Assembly (NCBI GenBank): GCA_022510505.1
Contig: JAFLTL010000013.1
Location: forward strand, 1 to 59,891
Origin: Muribaculaceae bacterium
Lineage (GTDB): Bacteria; Bacteroidota; Bacteroidia; Bacteroidales; Muribaculaceae
Length of the DNA: 59,891 bases
Reading direction: 5' to 3'
A model generated the notes under the pieces. That model was not told the origin of the DNA. It was given only the letters and a program-made list of their open reading frames with translations, and did not search any database. Of this stretch, positions 46,589 through 56,363 are shown one piece after another (within the stretch, counting starts at the first letter, position 1; each line of letters opens with the position of its first letter). A program made the translations under genes and the position numbers.

Positions 46589-47653
46589 ATGAAAATTGTG
46601 TTCTATCCAATTACAAATGACGATTATAATTCTTATTTAGGTATTATAAAAAAAGCCATTAAAATGTCTGATCCATTAATTGAATTTGTCAAAATCCCAG
46701 GTTTTTTTAATTTTTACCGATGGAAAAAGATAAAGATTTTTTGGTTAAATTGGTTTGAAAATTTGGATAATCGAAATTTATTTAGATTGTTTAAGGGATT
46801 AATAAATAAGTTACTCATAATTCTATATTGTAAACTATTTGGAATTAAATTAATGATGGTATTTCATAACGGTATGCCACACGATCCAAAATATAATATA
46901 GAAAAGATATTCTATAGATTTTTGCTCAAAGTATCAAATAAAATACTTATCCTGTCAAATATCTCCAAGAATGTCATAAAAAGAGATTTTGGTAGAGGGT
47001 TATTAAAAAAAATTATTCTGATTCCCCATCCGTGCTATACTTTAGATGAGAAAAAATACTTACAAAGTCCCCATCGATTCACTGTTTTGTTTATGGGTTT
47101 AATTCGTCCCTATAAAAATTTAGAGATGATAATTGACCTGGCTTCCAAATATAGGGATATAAGTTTTATAATTGCTGGAAAACCATTATCTGAAAAATAT
47201 CTAGCAGATATATTAAATGAAATAAAACAGTTGGATAATGTTGAACTCTATGCTAAATATCTTTCTGATGAAGAAATGGATAATTTCATAAATTTGGCCG
47301 ACATTATGATACTTCCTTACAATACAGCAACAAGTATTAATAGCGGTGTTGCGATGTATGCTTTGAGTAAAGGAATAAATATTATTATCCCCTTTATAGG
47401 AACAATAGAGATGTTGAAAAACAAGGATAAGGTATATCATTACTCTTATGATTCGGGAGAGGACCATATGGTTAAACTTGAAGAAGTTCTGTTGAAATCC
47501 AGATATGATTTTTCCAATGATTATAACAAGTTCATATCCAACAGTCAGCAATTAAGATCAGAGGTTATTCATAGTTTTTCAGTAGAAAAAATTTCAGATT
47601 TTATAGATAAATCAGGAATATTGAAACTGAAAAATAAAACTGATAAAAAATAA
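46589..47653 (+). CDS. Glycosyltransferase, GT4-like (GT-B fold)
   Basis: 354 residues. The N-terminal half is divergent and very Lys/Ile/Leu-rich. The C-terminal Rossmann half has FMGLIRPYKNLEMIID, FIIAGKP and the donor-site stretch ADIMILPYNTATSINSGVAMYALSKG, a variant of the GT4 E-x7-E region. It probably builds part of the repeat unit. Confidence 0.82.
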   Translation: MKIVFYPITNDDYNSYLGIIKKAIKMSDPLIEFVKIPGFFNFYRWKKIKIFWLNWFENLDNRNLFRLFKGLINKLLIILYCKLFGIKLMMVFHNGMPHDPKYNIEKIFYRFLLKVSNKILILSNISKNVIKRDFGRGLLKKIILIPHPCYTLDEKKYLQSPHRFTVLFMGLIRPYKNLEMIIDLASKYRDISFIIAGKPLSEKYLADILNEIKQLDNVELYAKYLSDEEMDNFINLADIMILPYNTATSINSGVAMYALSKGINIIIPFIGTIEMLKNKDKVYHYSYDSGEDHMVKLEEVLLKSRYDFSNDYNKFISNSQQLRSEVIHSFSVEKISDFIDKSGILKLKNKTDKK

Positions 47654-47660
47654 GATCTAA

Positions 47661-48314
47661 ATGAGAAAACTAATTAAATATTTATATCTTCGTTTTATTA
47701 AAAGAATTGGAATTAAATTTTATTACTCCACAATTATTGGTCGAAGCTCAATATTTGAGGGGAAGGGTGTAATAGGCAGAAAATCAGTTTTTAACGGAGT
47801 TATGGGTTATGGAACTTATATAAGTGCGAATTCAAAGATATATGGAAAAATAGGGCGATTTTGTTCAATTGCAGGAGATGTAACAGTAGTAGTAGGAGTT
47901 CACCCAATTAAGAATAAATTTGTTAGCACATCTCCCATTTTCTATTCAACGATAGGACAAACTGGTGAAATCTGGGTTTCGGAAAACAAGTTTGAAGAAC
48001 TTAGATTTGCCGAGGATAAATTCCCGATTGTTATTGGTAATGATGTATGGATAGGTTATGGTGCTAATATCTTAAGTGGAGTTAAAATAAATGATGGTGC
48101 GGTTGTGTTAGCAGGGTCAGTTGTGACGAAAGATGTACCCCCCTATACTATTGTTGGTGGAGTTCCTGCAAAAGTTATTGATACAAGATATGATGAAGAA
48201 ACTATAAAATGGCTATTAAATTTTAAGTGGTGGGAAAGACCTATTGACTGGATTAAAGACAATGTTAACCTATTCCAAAATATTGATGACTTAAAGAAAT
48301 TCTCTAAAATTTAA
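47661..48314 (+). CDS. Hexapeptide-repeat acyltransferase (CatB/XAT-like)
   Basis: 217 residues. A left-handed beta-helix is indicated by repeated [LIV]-G-x4 hexapeptides, with [20 protein letters not shown] and [28 protein letters not shown] (about 125-172). It has the loop expected for xenobiotic/sugar O-acetyltransferases. It probably acetylates a sugar in the repeat unit. It is 7 bases downstream of the GT4-like gene. Confidence 0.9.
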   Translation: MRKLIKYLYLRFIKRIGIKFYYSTIIGRSSIFEGKGVIGRKSVFNGVMGYGTYISANSKIYGKIGRFCSIAGDVTVVVGVHPIKNKFVSTSPIFYSTIGQTGEIWVSENKFEELRFAEDKFPIVIGNDVWIGYGANILSGVKINDGAVVLAGSVVTKDVPPYTIVGGVPAKVIDTRYDEETIKWLLNFKWWERPIDWIKDNVNLFQNIDDLKKFSKI

Positions 48315-48325
48315 AACACTCATTC

Positions 48326-49192
48326 ATGAAAAAAGGTACTGTATTTATTTCAGGTGGATTGGGAAATCAAATGTTTGAATATGCGTTTCTATTGTATTTG
48401 AAAAGATATTCTAAACTTGATAATTTAAAAATAAACACTGCATTCTATATTTTCTGTAAAGATCATAACGGTTATGAACTGTTTAGGCTGTTTAATATTT
48501 CTCAAAATAAAAATATTTTAGAATTTTATCTATTAAGATTAAGCCGTTTTCTTTATAATAGAAGGGGTCTAATTCGTAAGATGCCTTATATGAGATATAT
48601 ATGTGAAAAGAATTTCAGTTCTTCTGAAATTCAAAGCGATTCCGATATAATTTATTTTTTCGATGGCTATTGGCAAGAGCTGGACTTTGTAGAAAAGGTC
48701 AAGAAAGAAATATTTAACACCTTTAGGTTTGATAAATCGAAGTTAAATGTTGAAACGGAAAAGTTATATAATAAAATCAGTAATCTGGAAAATACAGTTT
48801 CAATTCATGTGAGAAGAGGAGACTATTGCAAATTTGACGATAAATATGGAAATATATGCACTCTTGAATATTATAAGCAAGCAATAGAAATAATAAATCA
48901 AAAAATTTCAGACCCACTTTTTATATGTTTCTCTGATGATATGGAGTGGGTTCGCGCTAATATTCAACTTGAAAATGCTATTTATGTTGATTGGAACATT
49001 GGTGAGAATTCTTGGGAGGATATGTTTTTGATGTCAAATTGTAGAAATAGTATAATCGCCAATAGTACCTTCAGTTGGTGGGGAGCCTATCTCAAGGAGA
49101 ATATTAAGGACAGTGTTATAATTTGTCCTCATCGTTTTACAAATCAATCTGATGACTGGGCTCTAATTCCAGAGGGGTGGATAAAACTATAG
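48326..49192 (+). CDS. GT11 alpha-1,2-fucosyltransferase-like enzyme
   Basis: 288 residues. GT11 motifs: GGLGNQMFEYAF at 10-21, HVRRGDY at 161-167 (GDP-fucose binding) and NSTFSWWGAYL near 240-250. It would transfer L-fucose in alpha-1,2 linkage. No GDP-fucose synthesis genes are in the window, so the donor would come from elsewhere or be a related sugar. Confidence 0.92.
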   Translation: MKKGTVFISGGLGNQMFEYAFLLYLKRYSKLDNLKINTAFYIFCKDHNGYELFRLFNISQNKNILEFYLLRLSRFLYNRRGLIRKMPYMRYICEKNFSSSEIQSDSDIIYFFDGYWQELDFVEKVKKEIFNTFRFDKSKLNVETEKLYNKISNLENTVSIHVRRGDYCKFDDKYGNICTLEYYKQAIEIINQKISDPLFICFSDDMEWVRANIQLENAIYVDWNIGENSWEDMFLMSNCRNSIIANSTFSWWGAYLKENIKDSVIICPHRFTNQSDDWALIPEGWIKL

Positions 49193-49233
49193 CTAAAATA
49201 TTTTTTGTAAAATGCTGAAAAACAATAAATTAA

Positions 49234-50370
49234 ATGGGGGGGGGTAGTAAGGTCATTGCCTTTTATTTGCCTCAGTATCATCCAACTCCAGACAATGAGC
49301 GATGGTGGGGTAAAGGATTCACTGAATGGACTAATGTTGCTAAGGCTAAACCTTTGTTTAGAGGTCATTATCAACCAAAAATTCCGGCAGATTTAGGATT
49401 CTATGATCTTAGATTGTCCGAAATCAGGGAAGCACAAGCTGAACTTGCTCGTGAAGCAGGAATCTATGGATTCTGTTACTACCACTATTGGTTTGGAAAT
49501 GGGAAACAAGAATTGGAATTGCCATTTAATGAGGTTCTAAGAACAGGGAAACCTGATTTCCCATTTATGTTATGCTGGGCAAATGAATCATGGCACAAGA
49601 AATTTTGGAACAAAGATGGTGTGGGAACTTCCAAAGAAATCCTGATAGAGCAAACCTATCCTGGTGAAAAAGATATCGTAAATCATTTTTATCACCTTTT
49701 ACCTGCATTTAAAGATCCCCGTTATATTAGAATTTATGGGAAGCCGGCATTCATGATTTACATGCCAGAAAATATACCGTCCTTGGGTCAATTTATAAAA
49801 AAATGGGAAGAGCTCGGAATGAGAGAAGGGTTAGGTGGAATTTACTTTATAGGTCATCTTCAAAAGTTAAATGATAAACAAGTTGCCAATTCTATAAAAT
49901 TATATGAAAATAATAATTTCAATGCAATTAACCTGGTAGATCATTATAGCGTTATAGAAACTTTCTATAAAGAACATTTCTTTAAACATTTAAGAAATAA
50001 AATAGAAAGAATTCTTTTAAAAAGGCCAATAACAATAGATTATAAAAATATAAATAAAAGAGTAATCAGTAAAGAGAATAAAGCCAATAATGTTTACCCA
50101 ACCTTAATTCCGAATTGGGATCATACTCCACGAAGTGGTAAAAATGGAAGAGTATACACTAATGTTTCTCCTAAATTATTCGCTGAACAGGTGAGCTATT
50201 GCTTAGATTTAATTTCCGACAAGGATGATGAGGATAAAATCATTTTTCTTAAATCGTGGAATGAATGGGGGGAAGGAAATTATATGGAGCCAGACCTGGA
50301 ATTTGGACATGGTTTTCTTAAAGCCTTGAAAAATTCTCTTAAAAGAAATCAGGCAAAAAAGATACAATAA
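49234..50370 (+). CDS. WbsX-like glycosyltransferase with G9 tract at its start
   Basis: 378 residues of the Glyco_tran_WbsX family, recognised by AFYLPQYHPTPDNERWWGKGFTEW (about 9-32), GFCYYHYWF and MLCWANESW. The first codons are ATG followed by G's: nine consecutive G's at 49236-49244 encode the tail of ATG plus Gly-Gly-Gly. Nine G's keep the frame; ten would give TAG at once, and eight shift the frame. No other in-frame ATG occurs before about residue 110. This gene is therefore a phase-variation candidate. Confidence 0.9.
   Translation: MGGGSKVIAFYLPQYHPTPDNERWWGKGFTEWTNVAKAKPLFRGHYQPKIPADLGFYDLRLSEIREAQAELAREAGIYGFCYYHYWFGNGKQELELPFNEVLRTGKPDFPFMLCWANESWHKKFWNKDGVGTSKEILIEQTYPGEKDIVNHFYHLLPAFKDPRYIRIYGKPAFMIYMPENIPSLGQFIKKWEELGMREGLGGIYFIGHLQKLNDKQVANSIKLYENNNFNAINLVDHYSVIETFYKEHFFKHLRNKIERILLKRPITIDYKNINKRVISKENKANNVYPTLIPNWDHTPRSGKNGRVYTNVSPKLFAEQVSYCLDLISDKDDEDKIIFLKSWNEWGEGNYMEPDLEFGHGFLKALKNSLKRNQAKKIQ
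49236..49244 (+). repeat. Homopolymeric G9 tract
   Basis: Nine uninterrupted G's starting at the third base of the WbsX-like start codon, in a locus that is about two-thirds A+T. Slipped-strand mispairing here would switch the gene on or off at translation. Confidence 0.85.
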
Positions 50371-50393
50371 CAACGTTGACATAATTAATAATT

Positions 50394-51305
50394 ATGAGTG
50401 AAAATCTACTAGTTAACAAAACTTATAATTATACACTGATAATTCCTCATTATAATATCTCAAGTCTTTTGGGTCGGTTGTTAAAAACTGTCCCTCAAAG
50501 AGAAGATATGCAAGTAATCGTTGTTGATGATTGCTCGACAAAAGATCTGAACAAATTGGAACAGTTAAGAGAGGAATATCCATGGATAGAATGGTATGAT
50601 ACAGGAACAAATGGAGGAGGTGGAAAAGCTCGAAATATTGGATTGGATCATGCTAAAGGAAAGTATGTCCTGTTTGCCGATGCCGACGATTTCTTTCTTC
50701 CTAATTTAAATCTTGTGTTAGATAATCACAAGGACGAAAACTTCGATATTTGTTATCTGGGAGTTATTGCATTACATGAAAATAGTTTTAATTTTTGGGG
50801 AGATTTAAATTATAATAAAATTTTAAAAAAATTCAAGAATGCTGAGGATTTTAGATATAAGATTCCTTCTCCTTGGAGCAAATTATATAATTTAGATATG
50901 ATTATTAAATATAATATAAAATTTAGTGAAACGATAATAGCAAATGATATTTACTTTACAACACTATGTGACTACTATTCAAAAAAAATTGAGATAGATA
51001 AGCACACAATTTATGTTTATGTCGTTAGTGATAACTCTACTTCACATGTTTACACTGTTGAAAAAGAATTGATAAGATTAGAGGAACGCTTGAAGTGTGA
51101 TAAATTTTTATTCGATCATAATCAAATAAAATTGTTAATAAAAAAATCAAGTAGAGGGATAGGTGCTATTTTAAAAAATGCAACATCTATCCAAATTCAA
51201 GAATTATATAATTTAGGTGAAAAATATAATATTTCTAAATTGGAAATACAATTGAGTGGAAATATCTTTAATATACTTTATAATATTAAACATTTGGGAC
51301 GATAA
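50394..51305 (+). CDS. Glycosyltransferase family 2
   Basis: 303 residues. GT-A features: TLIIPHYNISSLLGRLL, VIVVDDCSTKDL (about 42-53), GKARNIGLDHAKGKYVLFADADDFF with the DADD metal motif at about 91-94. The C-terminal third is short and helical. It probably transfers one sugar of the repeat unit; donor unknown. Confidence 0.9.
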   Translation: MSENLLVNKTYNYTLIIPHYNISSLLGRLLKTVPQREDMQVIVVDDCSTKDLNKLEQLREEYPWIEWYDTGTNGGGGKARNIGLDHAKGKYVLFADADDFFLPNLNLVLDNHKDENFDICYLGVIALHENSFNFWGDLNYNKILKKFKNAEDFRYKIPSPWSKLYNLDMIIKYNIKFSETIIANDIYFTTLCDYYSKKIEIDKHTIYVYVVSDNSTSHVYTVEKELIRLEERLKCDKFLFDHNQIKLLIKKSSRGIGAILKNATSIQIQELYNLGEKYNISKLEIQLSGNIFNILYNIKHLGR

Positions 51306-51356
51306 TTGATTTGTCTATATAAAAATAATCCTTATATAAATTTATATTCTTAATAA

Positions 51357-52637
51357 ATGATGGTATATTTATATATCGTAATTATAATTTCAGGTATATT
51401 TTATACTATTAAACGGTTTCATAGAAATCCTTCCGGGAGTTTATTGAACCCCTTGTTCTATATGGTGATTCTGTCATTATTTTATTTTATAATACCGTTA
51501 ATATTTCTTCCATTTTCTCTTAAAGTCATGGATATGGAAGTTTCCCAAAGAACAATTTTTAAAAGTTGTTTTTTAAGTTTCTATTATACCTCAATCTTTT
51601 TTTTATTTTACATATTAAGTAAAGATAGAAATGTGAGATTCTCTTGTGTTCAATTTAATAATAAATCTATTAAGATAGCAAAAATCATTAATATCTGCAT
51701 TTGTATTTTACTTATATATATAATTATTTTTAGGGTTCCTCATATTTTAGCCTTAAGATCAAGTCGAGGAGTCGCATTTGGAATGTATAATAATTTAATA
51801 GAAGGACCTTTTAAATTTAGGTTAGTTCTATTATTTCATTTGGGTATTATTTCCTTCTTATTCATAAAATTTAAGAGATATAAATATTTTCTGCCATTAA
51901 TTTGTTATTTAATTATTGATTTTTCTCATGGGGGGAGAATTTTAAGCGTCATTGTATTATTATTCTTTTATATACATTTTGTAATTGATAGGGGGAAATC
52001 ATATATAAAATATTCTTTCATAGCTATTATTTCTTTAATAATACTAGGAGTATTACAGAGAGACTCATCAGAATTCCAGTTAATGTGGAAAATTTATAGT
52101 AGCGTTACAGAATTTTGCAATACATATTTAACAACGGTTTATCTTATAGAGCATCCCGAATATTCTCAAGACATTTCAAGCTATACTGTTTTATGGATAT
52201 CAAGATGTGTCCCTGGAGGTATGGTTGGAAAAATGATGGGAATCGATACGTGGTATGGAGAGCTATTAAGTCAAGAAATAGGCCAAGGTTATGGCCTAGC
52301 TGGAAATATAATAAGTGAGAGTTTAGTTTATGGAGGGTTCTATTTAGCTTTAATAAATCCAATATTAATTGGTTTTATTTGTTATGTTATTAATAATTTG
52401 AAAGGGAAAGACACCTTAGCTGGTTTTTGGTTTGTTATGTATTTATGTATTCCAATTCAGGAAAATTTTAGACAATATTTCTGGGGATATGTTTTATATC
52501 CAGTTCAATTAGTTTTTTTCTGGGGAATATGGGCATACCCAGATTGGTTCAAGAAGATCCTTATGCCAATAAATAAAAATAATTATATTTTAGATTCTAA
52601 AGAACAACTTCTTATAAAAAAGAACATTAAAAATTGA
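51357..52637 (+). CDS. Wzy-type repeat-unit polymerase
   Basis: 426 residues with about ten to twelve membrane segments and a large periplasmic loop (about 230-310) containing SRCVPGGMVGKMMGIDTWYGE. This is the usual plan of O-antigen/capsule polymerases, a family with little sequence conservation. It is the only multi-span protein in the locus besides the flippase, which supports the Wzx/Wzy pathway. Confidence 0.82.
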   Translation: MMVYLYIVIIISGIFYTIKRFHRNPSGSLLNPLFYMVILSLFYFIIPLIFLPFSLKVMDMEVSQRTIFKSCFLSFYYTSIFFLFYILSKDRNVRFSCVQFNNKSIKIAKIINICICILLIYIIIFRVPHILALRSSRGVAFGMYNNLIEGPFKFRLVLLFHLGIISFLFIKFKRYKYFLPLICYLIIDFSHGGRILSVIVLLFFYIHFVIDRGKSYIKYSFIAIISLIILGVLQRDSSEFQLMWKIYSSVTEFCNTYLTTVYLIEHPEYSQDISSYTVLWISRCVPGGMVGKMMGIDTWYGELLSQEIGQGYGLAGNIISESLVYGGFYLALINPILIGFICYVINNLKGKDTLAGFWFVMYLCIPIQENFRQYFWGYVLYPVQLVFFWGIWAYPDWFKKILMPINKNNYILDSKEQLLIKKNIKN

Positions 52638-52650
52638 TTTAATCAACATA

Positions 52651-53787
52651 ATGAAAATTCTATATTGTCTTGCCGGGACTTTCAATTCTGGAGGTATGGA
52701 AAGGATTGTGATACAGAAAGCCAATTGGCTATCTGAGCATGGTTATGATGTAATTATCGCAACAACAGAACAAAATGGTCAGGATAACTTTTTTGATATA
52801 AATAAAAAAATTAGAAGGATAGATTTAGATGTAAATTATAGTAAAACCGTAGGATATAATGTTTTAAAAAAAATTTTTAAACGAAAACATCTAATGAGAA
52901 TTCATAAGCGGAAATTAGCAAGTATTCTAGAACTTGAAGAACCAAATATTGTAATATCAACATTTGGAAATGAAATAGAGTTTCTATATAAATTGAAAGA
53001 TAGAAGTAAAAAGATAGCTGAAATTCATTTTTCCAAATGGTTTAGACTTCAATATAATAGGAAAGGTCTGTGGAGATTGATTGATAAATATTTAACTTGG
53101 AAAGATAATAAGATTCTTTCCTATTATAACAAATTTATATGTTTAACCAATGAAGATAAGAAGAATTGGGAAGGACATTCAAATATAGTTCAGATTCCAA
53201 ATTTTATAGAGGAAATTACAGAAATTCCTGCTAAACTTGATAATAAATCCATGATAGCAGTAGGACGGTTGTCCTATCAGAAAGGATTCGATAGGTTGAT
53301 TAAATCATGGAAAATTGTAAATCAAAAATATCCTGACTGGAAATTACACATTTATGGAGACGGAGAAAAAGGTGATGAACTTTTAAATTTAATTGAATCT
53401 CTGAATTTAGAAAATTGTATATATATTCATAAACCAGAGAAGGAAATTCGATATAGATATTTAGAAAATTCAGCTCTATTGCTAACATCTCACTATGAAG
53501 GATTGCCAATGGTTTTAATTGAGGGCATGTCTGTTGGTTTGCCACTAATATCATTTGATTGTCAATGTGGTCCTTCTGACGTAATAACGGACGGATTAAA
53601 TGGTTATTTAGTCCCAGACGGTGACATTGATACGTTCGCAGATAGAATATTTAAAATCATCGAGAATGAGCCTAAGAGAAAAGAGATGGGAAAAAATTCT
53701 TTAATAGAAAGTAAGAAATATGATAAACAAAATATCATGAAACAGTGGGAACAATTATTTCAAGAAATAAATGAAAATAAACAGTAA
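52651..53787 (+). CDS. Glycosyltransferase family 4
   Basis: 378 residues, GT-B fold. It has FNSGGMERIVIQKANWL (acceptor side), AVGRLSYQKGFDRLI, LHIYGDGEKGDEL and SHYEGLPMVLIEGMSVGLPLISFDCQCGPSDVI, the full GT4 donor-site motif with E-x7-E. It retains configuration at the anomeric centre. It overlaps the next gene by 17 bases. Confidence 0.92.
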   Translation: MKILYCLAGTFNSGGMERIVIQKANWLSEHGYDVIIATTEQNGQDNFFDINKKIRRIDLDVNYSKTVGYNVLKKIFKRKHLMRIHKRKLASILELEEPNIVISTFGNEIEFLYKLKDRSKKIAEIHFSKWFRLQYNRKGLWRLIDKYLTWKDNKILSYYNKFICLTNEDKKNWEGHSNIVQIPNFIEEITEIPAKLDNKSMIAVGRLSYQKGFDRLIKSWKIVNQKYPDWKLHIYGDGEKGDELLNLIESLNLENCIYIHKPEKEIRYRYLENSALLLTSHYEGLPMVLIEGMSVGLPLISFDCQCGPSDVITDGLNGYLVPDGDIDTFADRIFKIIENEPKRKEMGKNSLIESKKYDKQNIMKQWEQLFQEINENKQ

Positions 53788-54832
53788 GTCATCTAATAAT
53801 TATATAGTTGTAAATGCTACCGCTATAGAGGGCGGAGGCGCATTGAGTATACTAAAACAGTTTATAGAAAATATTCCTTTAGATGATAACAAATGGTTGA
53901 TTTTCATTTCTGATAAAATCCATTTAGATAAATTCAATGAAAATGTTCGAATTGAAAAAATATCTGGAGTAAAATCACTTTTTAAAAGATTCTGGTGGGA
54001 TCTTATAGGTCTCAGAAAGTGGTTGCGAAATAACAAAATTATTCCGATTGCTAAGGTTTCCTTACAAAATACAGGTTTCTTAGTGGGAAAAGATATCCCC
54101 TCTTTTATATATTTTCATCAATCCATTCCATTTTATAATAAAAAATGGAATCCTTTAATAAAGGAACAACGAACGTTATGGTTTTATAAAAATGTTTATC
54201 CAATTTTTGTAAAAATGTTTCTAAAAAAAGAAACAATAATTTTTGTTCAATTAGATTATATAAAAAAGGGTTTTTCTAATTACTTCAAGCATCCTCTGAA
54301 GAATATAGTAGTAGTACATCCTGTTATCAAGATTAATAAGACAGATAATTTTCCTTTAAAAAAAGAAGGTATTGATTTGTTTTATCCTACTTCTAATTTT
54401 TTCTATAAGAATATTGTTGTTTTAATAGAAGCATTATCTAATACATCTAATAATATAAAACTTTACTTAACGCTAAAGGACGACTGTAATAATGATAAAA
54501 TTGAATACATGGGTCCACTAACTTTTAATGAAGTTTGTGGGATGTATGAGTCATGTGATGCTCTTGTTTTCCCTAGTTATATAGAGACTTATGGATTACC
54601 TTTGATTGAAGCAGCCACCCGAGGTGTACCTATTTTGGCTGCTGATCTTCCATATGCCAGAGAAGTACTAAGTGGTTATGAAGGAGTAAAGTTTATCCCT
54701 TTCAATAATGCTGATGCTTGGAGATGTGAAATGGAAAAACTAGAGAAGAGTAAAAGATATAAACCTTTTGACGTGTCTAATAGACCCTCTTGGAAGGAAT
54801 TATTTGAAAAGATTAATAAAAATATTTTTTAA
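53771..54832 (+). CDS. Glycosyltransferase family 4-like
   Basis: 353 residues. The N-terminus VVNATAIEGGGALSILKQFI is typical of one GT4 subgroup. The C-terminal donor domain has LVFPSYIETYGLPLIEAATRGVPILAAD with both conserved Glu residues. No signal peptide. It is translationally coupled to the preceding GT4 gene and ends 2 bases before the fnlA-like start. Confidence 0.88.
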   Translation: MKINSKSSNNYIVVNATAIEGGGALSILKQFIENIPLDDNKWLIFISDKIHLDKFNENVRIEKISGVKSLFKRFWWDLIGLRKWLRNNKIIPIAKVSLQNTGFLVGKDIPSFIYFHQSIPFYNKKWNPLIKEQRTLWFYKNVYPIFVKMFLKKETIIFVQLDYIKKGFSNYFKHPLKNIVVVHPVIKINKTDNFPLKKEGIDLFYPTSNFFYKNIVVLIEALSNTSNNIKLYLTLKDDCNNDKIEYMGPLTFNEVCGMYESCDALVFPSYIETYGLPLIEAATRGVPILAADLPYAREVLSGYEGVKFIPFNNADAWRCEMEKLEKSKRYKPFDVSNRPSWKELFEKINKNIF

Positions 54833-54833
54833 A

Positions 54834-55907
54834 ATGTCGGTATTTAAAGATAAAGTCCTGTTGATTACTGGAGGAACTGGGTCATTTGGGAATGCTGTTC
54901 TAAGAAGATTTCTTGACAGCGACATAAAAGAAATTCGCATATTCAGCCGAGACGAAAAGAAACAGGATGACATGCGTCATGCTTTACAAAATCCAAAGGT
55001 GAAGTTCTACATCGGAGATGTGAGAAATAAGGCCTCTGTAGATGTTGCAATGCGTGGAGCCGATTATGTTTTTTCCGCTGCAGCGCTGAAACAAGTGCCA
55101 TCGTGTGAGTTTTTCCCCATGGAGGCAACCAATACTAACGTGATTGGAACGAATAATGTCTTACAATCAGCAATCGAACACGGTGTGAAGAACGTTGTGG
55201 TTCTTTCTACCGATAAAGCAGCTTATCCGATAAATGCTATGGGTATATCAAAAGCATTGATGGAGAAGGTTGCAATAGCTAAAGGTCGTGAATTGGGAGA
55301 AGGGGCAGGAACGACGATTTGTTGTACTCGTTACGGCAATGTCATGGCATCACGTGGTTCGGTAATTCCTCTTTGGGTTGACCAAATGATGGAAGGGAAG
55401 CCCATTACTATAACCGATCCAAACATGACTCGATTCATGATGACTTTAGATGATGCAGTGGACTTGGTGGTTTATGCTTTCGAACATGGTCATAATGGTG
55501 ATTTGTTTGTACAAAAGGCTCCAGCAGCCACTCTTGAAACTTTAGCCGCGGCGTTGAAAGAAACTTACGAGAAGGTGAATCCGAAATATGGTGAAACCGA
55601 GGTAAAGGTTATCGGAACCCGACATGGAGAAAAACTATACGAGACTCTTGTTACTCGCGAGGAGATGGCAAAAGCTATCGACATGGGTAAATATTTCAGA
55701 ATACCCTGTGATAACAGAGATTTGAATTATGATAAATATTTCAGCGAGGGAAATGAAAATCTTTCAAAGATTGAAGATTATCATTCCCATAATACTCATA
55801 GACTGAATAAAGAAGAGATGAAAAATCTTCTGTTGAAGCTTCGTTTCATTCAGGAAGATCTGGGACTTATAGAAAAAGCGAAATCAAAGGAAATAAGAAG
55901 CGAATAA
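54834..55907 (+). CDS. fnlA: UDP-GlcNAc 4,6-dehydratase/5-epimerase (FnlA/CapE)
   Basis: 357 residues from the ATG at 54834; an upstream frame extension lies in the previous gene. Extended SDR: GGTGSFG nucleotide motif near the start, LSTDKAAYPINAMGISK with Met in the usual Tyr position (MxxxK), as in inverting CapE/FlaA1 enzymes. It makes the first intermediate of UDP-L-FucNAc. The base composition is closer to the chromosomal average than that of its neighbours. Confidence 0.93.
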   Translation: MSVFKDKVLLITGGTGSFGNAVLRRFLDSDIKEIRIFSRDEKKQDDMRHALQNPKVKFYIGDVRNKASVDVAMRGADYVFSAAALKQVPSCEFFPMEATNTNVIGTNNVLQSAIEHGVKNVVVLSTDKAAYPINAMGISKALMEKVAIAKGRELGEGAGTTICCTRYGNVMASRGSVIPLWVDQMMEGKPITITDPNMTRFMMTLDDAVDLVVYAFEHGHNGDLFVQKAPAATLETLAAALKETYEKVNPKYGETEVKVIGTRHGEKLYETLVTREEMAKAIDMGKYFRIPCDNRDLNYDKYFSEGNENLSKIEDYHSHNTHRLNKEEMKNLLLKLRFIQEDLGLIEKAKSKEIRSE

Positions 55908-55916
55908 TGAAAACTT

Positions 55917-56351
55917 ATGGAAAAAATTCATATAATAAAAGGAGAAATTTTTGAAGATTTTAGAGGTAGAATTAATTCTATTAATAATTTTCATTTTGAA
56001 GGTATAAAGAGATGTTATTTGATTCATCATCCAGACAGTTCAATAATAAGAGGATGGCACGGACATCAAAATGAAAGGAAATGGTTTTATTGCGTTAAGG
56101 GTGATTTTAAAATTGCTCTTGTAAAAATTGACGACTGGAATAATCCTTCCAATGAATTAAAGCCACATATATATGATATTAATGATAAAGATAGTCAACT
56201 TATTTGTGTTCCATCAGGATATGCAAACTGTATAAAAACAAATACTGATGGTTCTATTTTATTGGTTCTGTCCGATAAAACTCTGGAAGAGGCAGTAGAA
56301 GATAGCTGGAGATATGATAAATCCATGTGGGTTGATTGGTCTAAATTATAA
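55917..56351 (+). CDS. Cupin sugar epimerase-like protein (CapF C-terminal domain equivalent)
   Basis: 144 residues forming a single RmlC-like cupin: FEDFRGRINSI, RGWHGHQNERKWFYCVKGDFKIALV with metal/substrate His residues, and VPSGYANCIKT. In the UDP-L-FucNAc pathway the C-3 epimerisation is done by the cupin domain of CapF/WbjC; here it is a separate gene just upstream of the SDR part. FdtA-like ketoisomerase is an alternative reading by fold, but the neighbours favour the FucNAc role. Confidence 0.75.
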   Translation: MEKIHIIKGEIFEDFRGRINSINNFHFEGIKRCYLIHHPDSSIIRGWHGHQNERKWFYCVKGDFKIALVKIDDWNNPSNELKPHIYDINDKDSQLICVPSGYANCIKTNTDGSILLVLSDKTLEEAVEDSWRYDKSMWVDWSKL

Positions 56352-56363
56352 AAACGCAAAATA

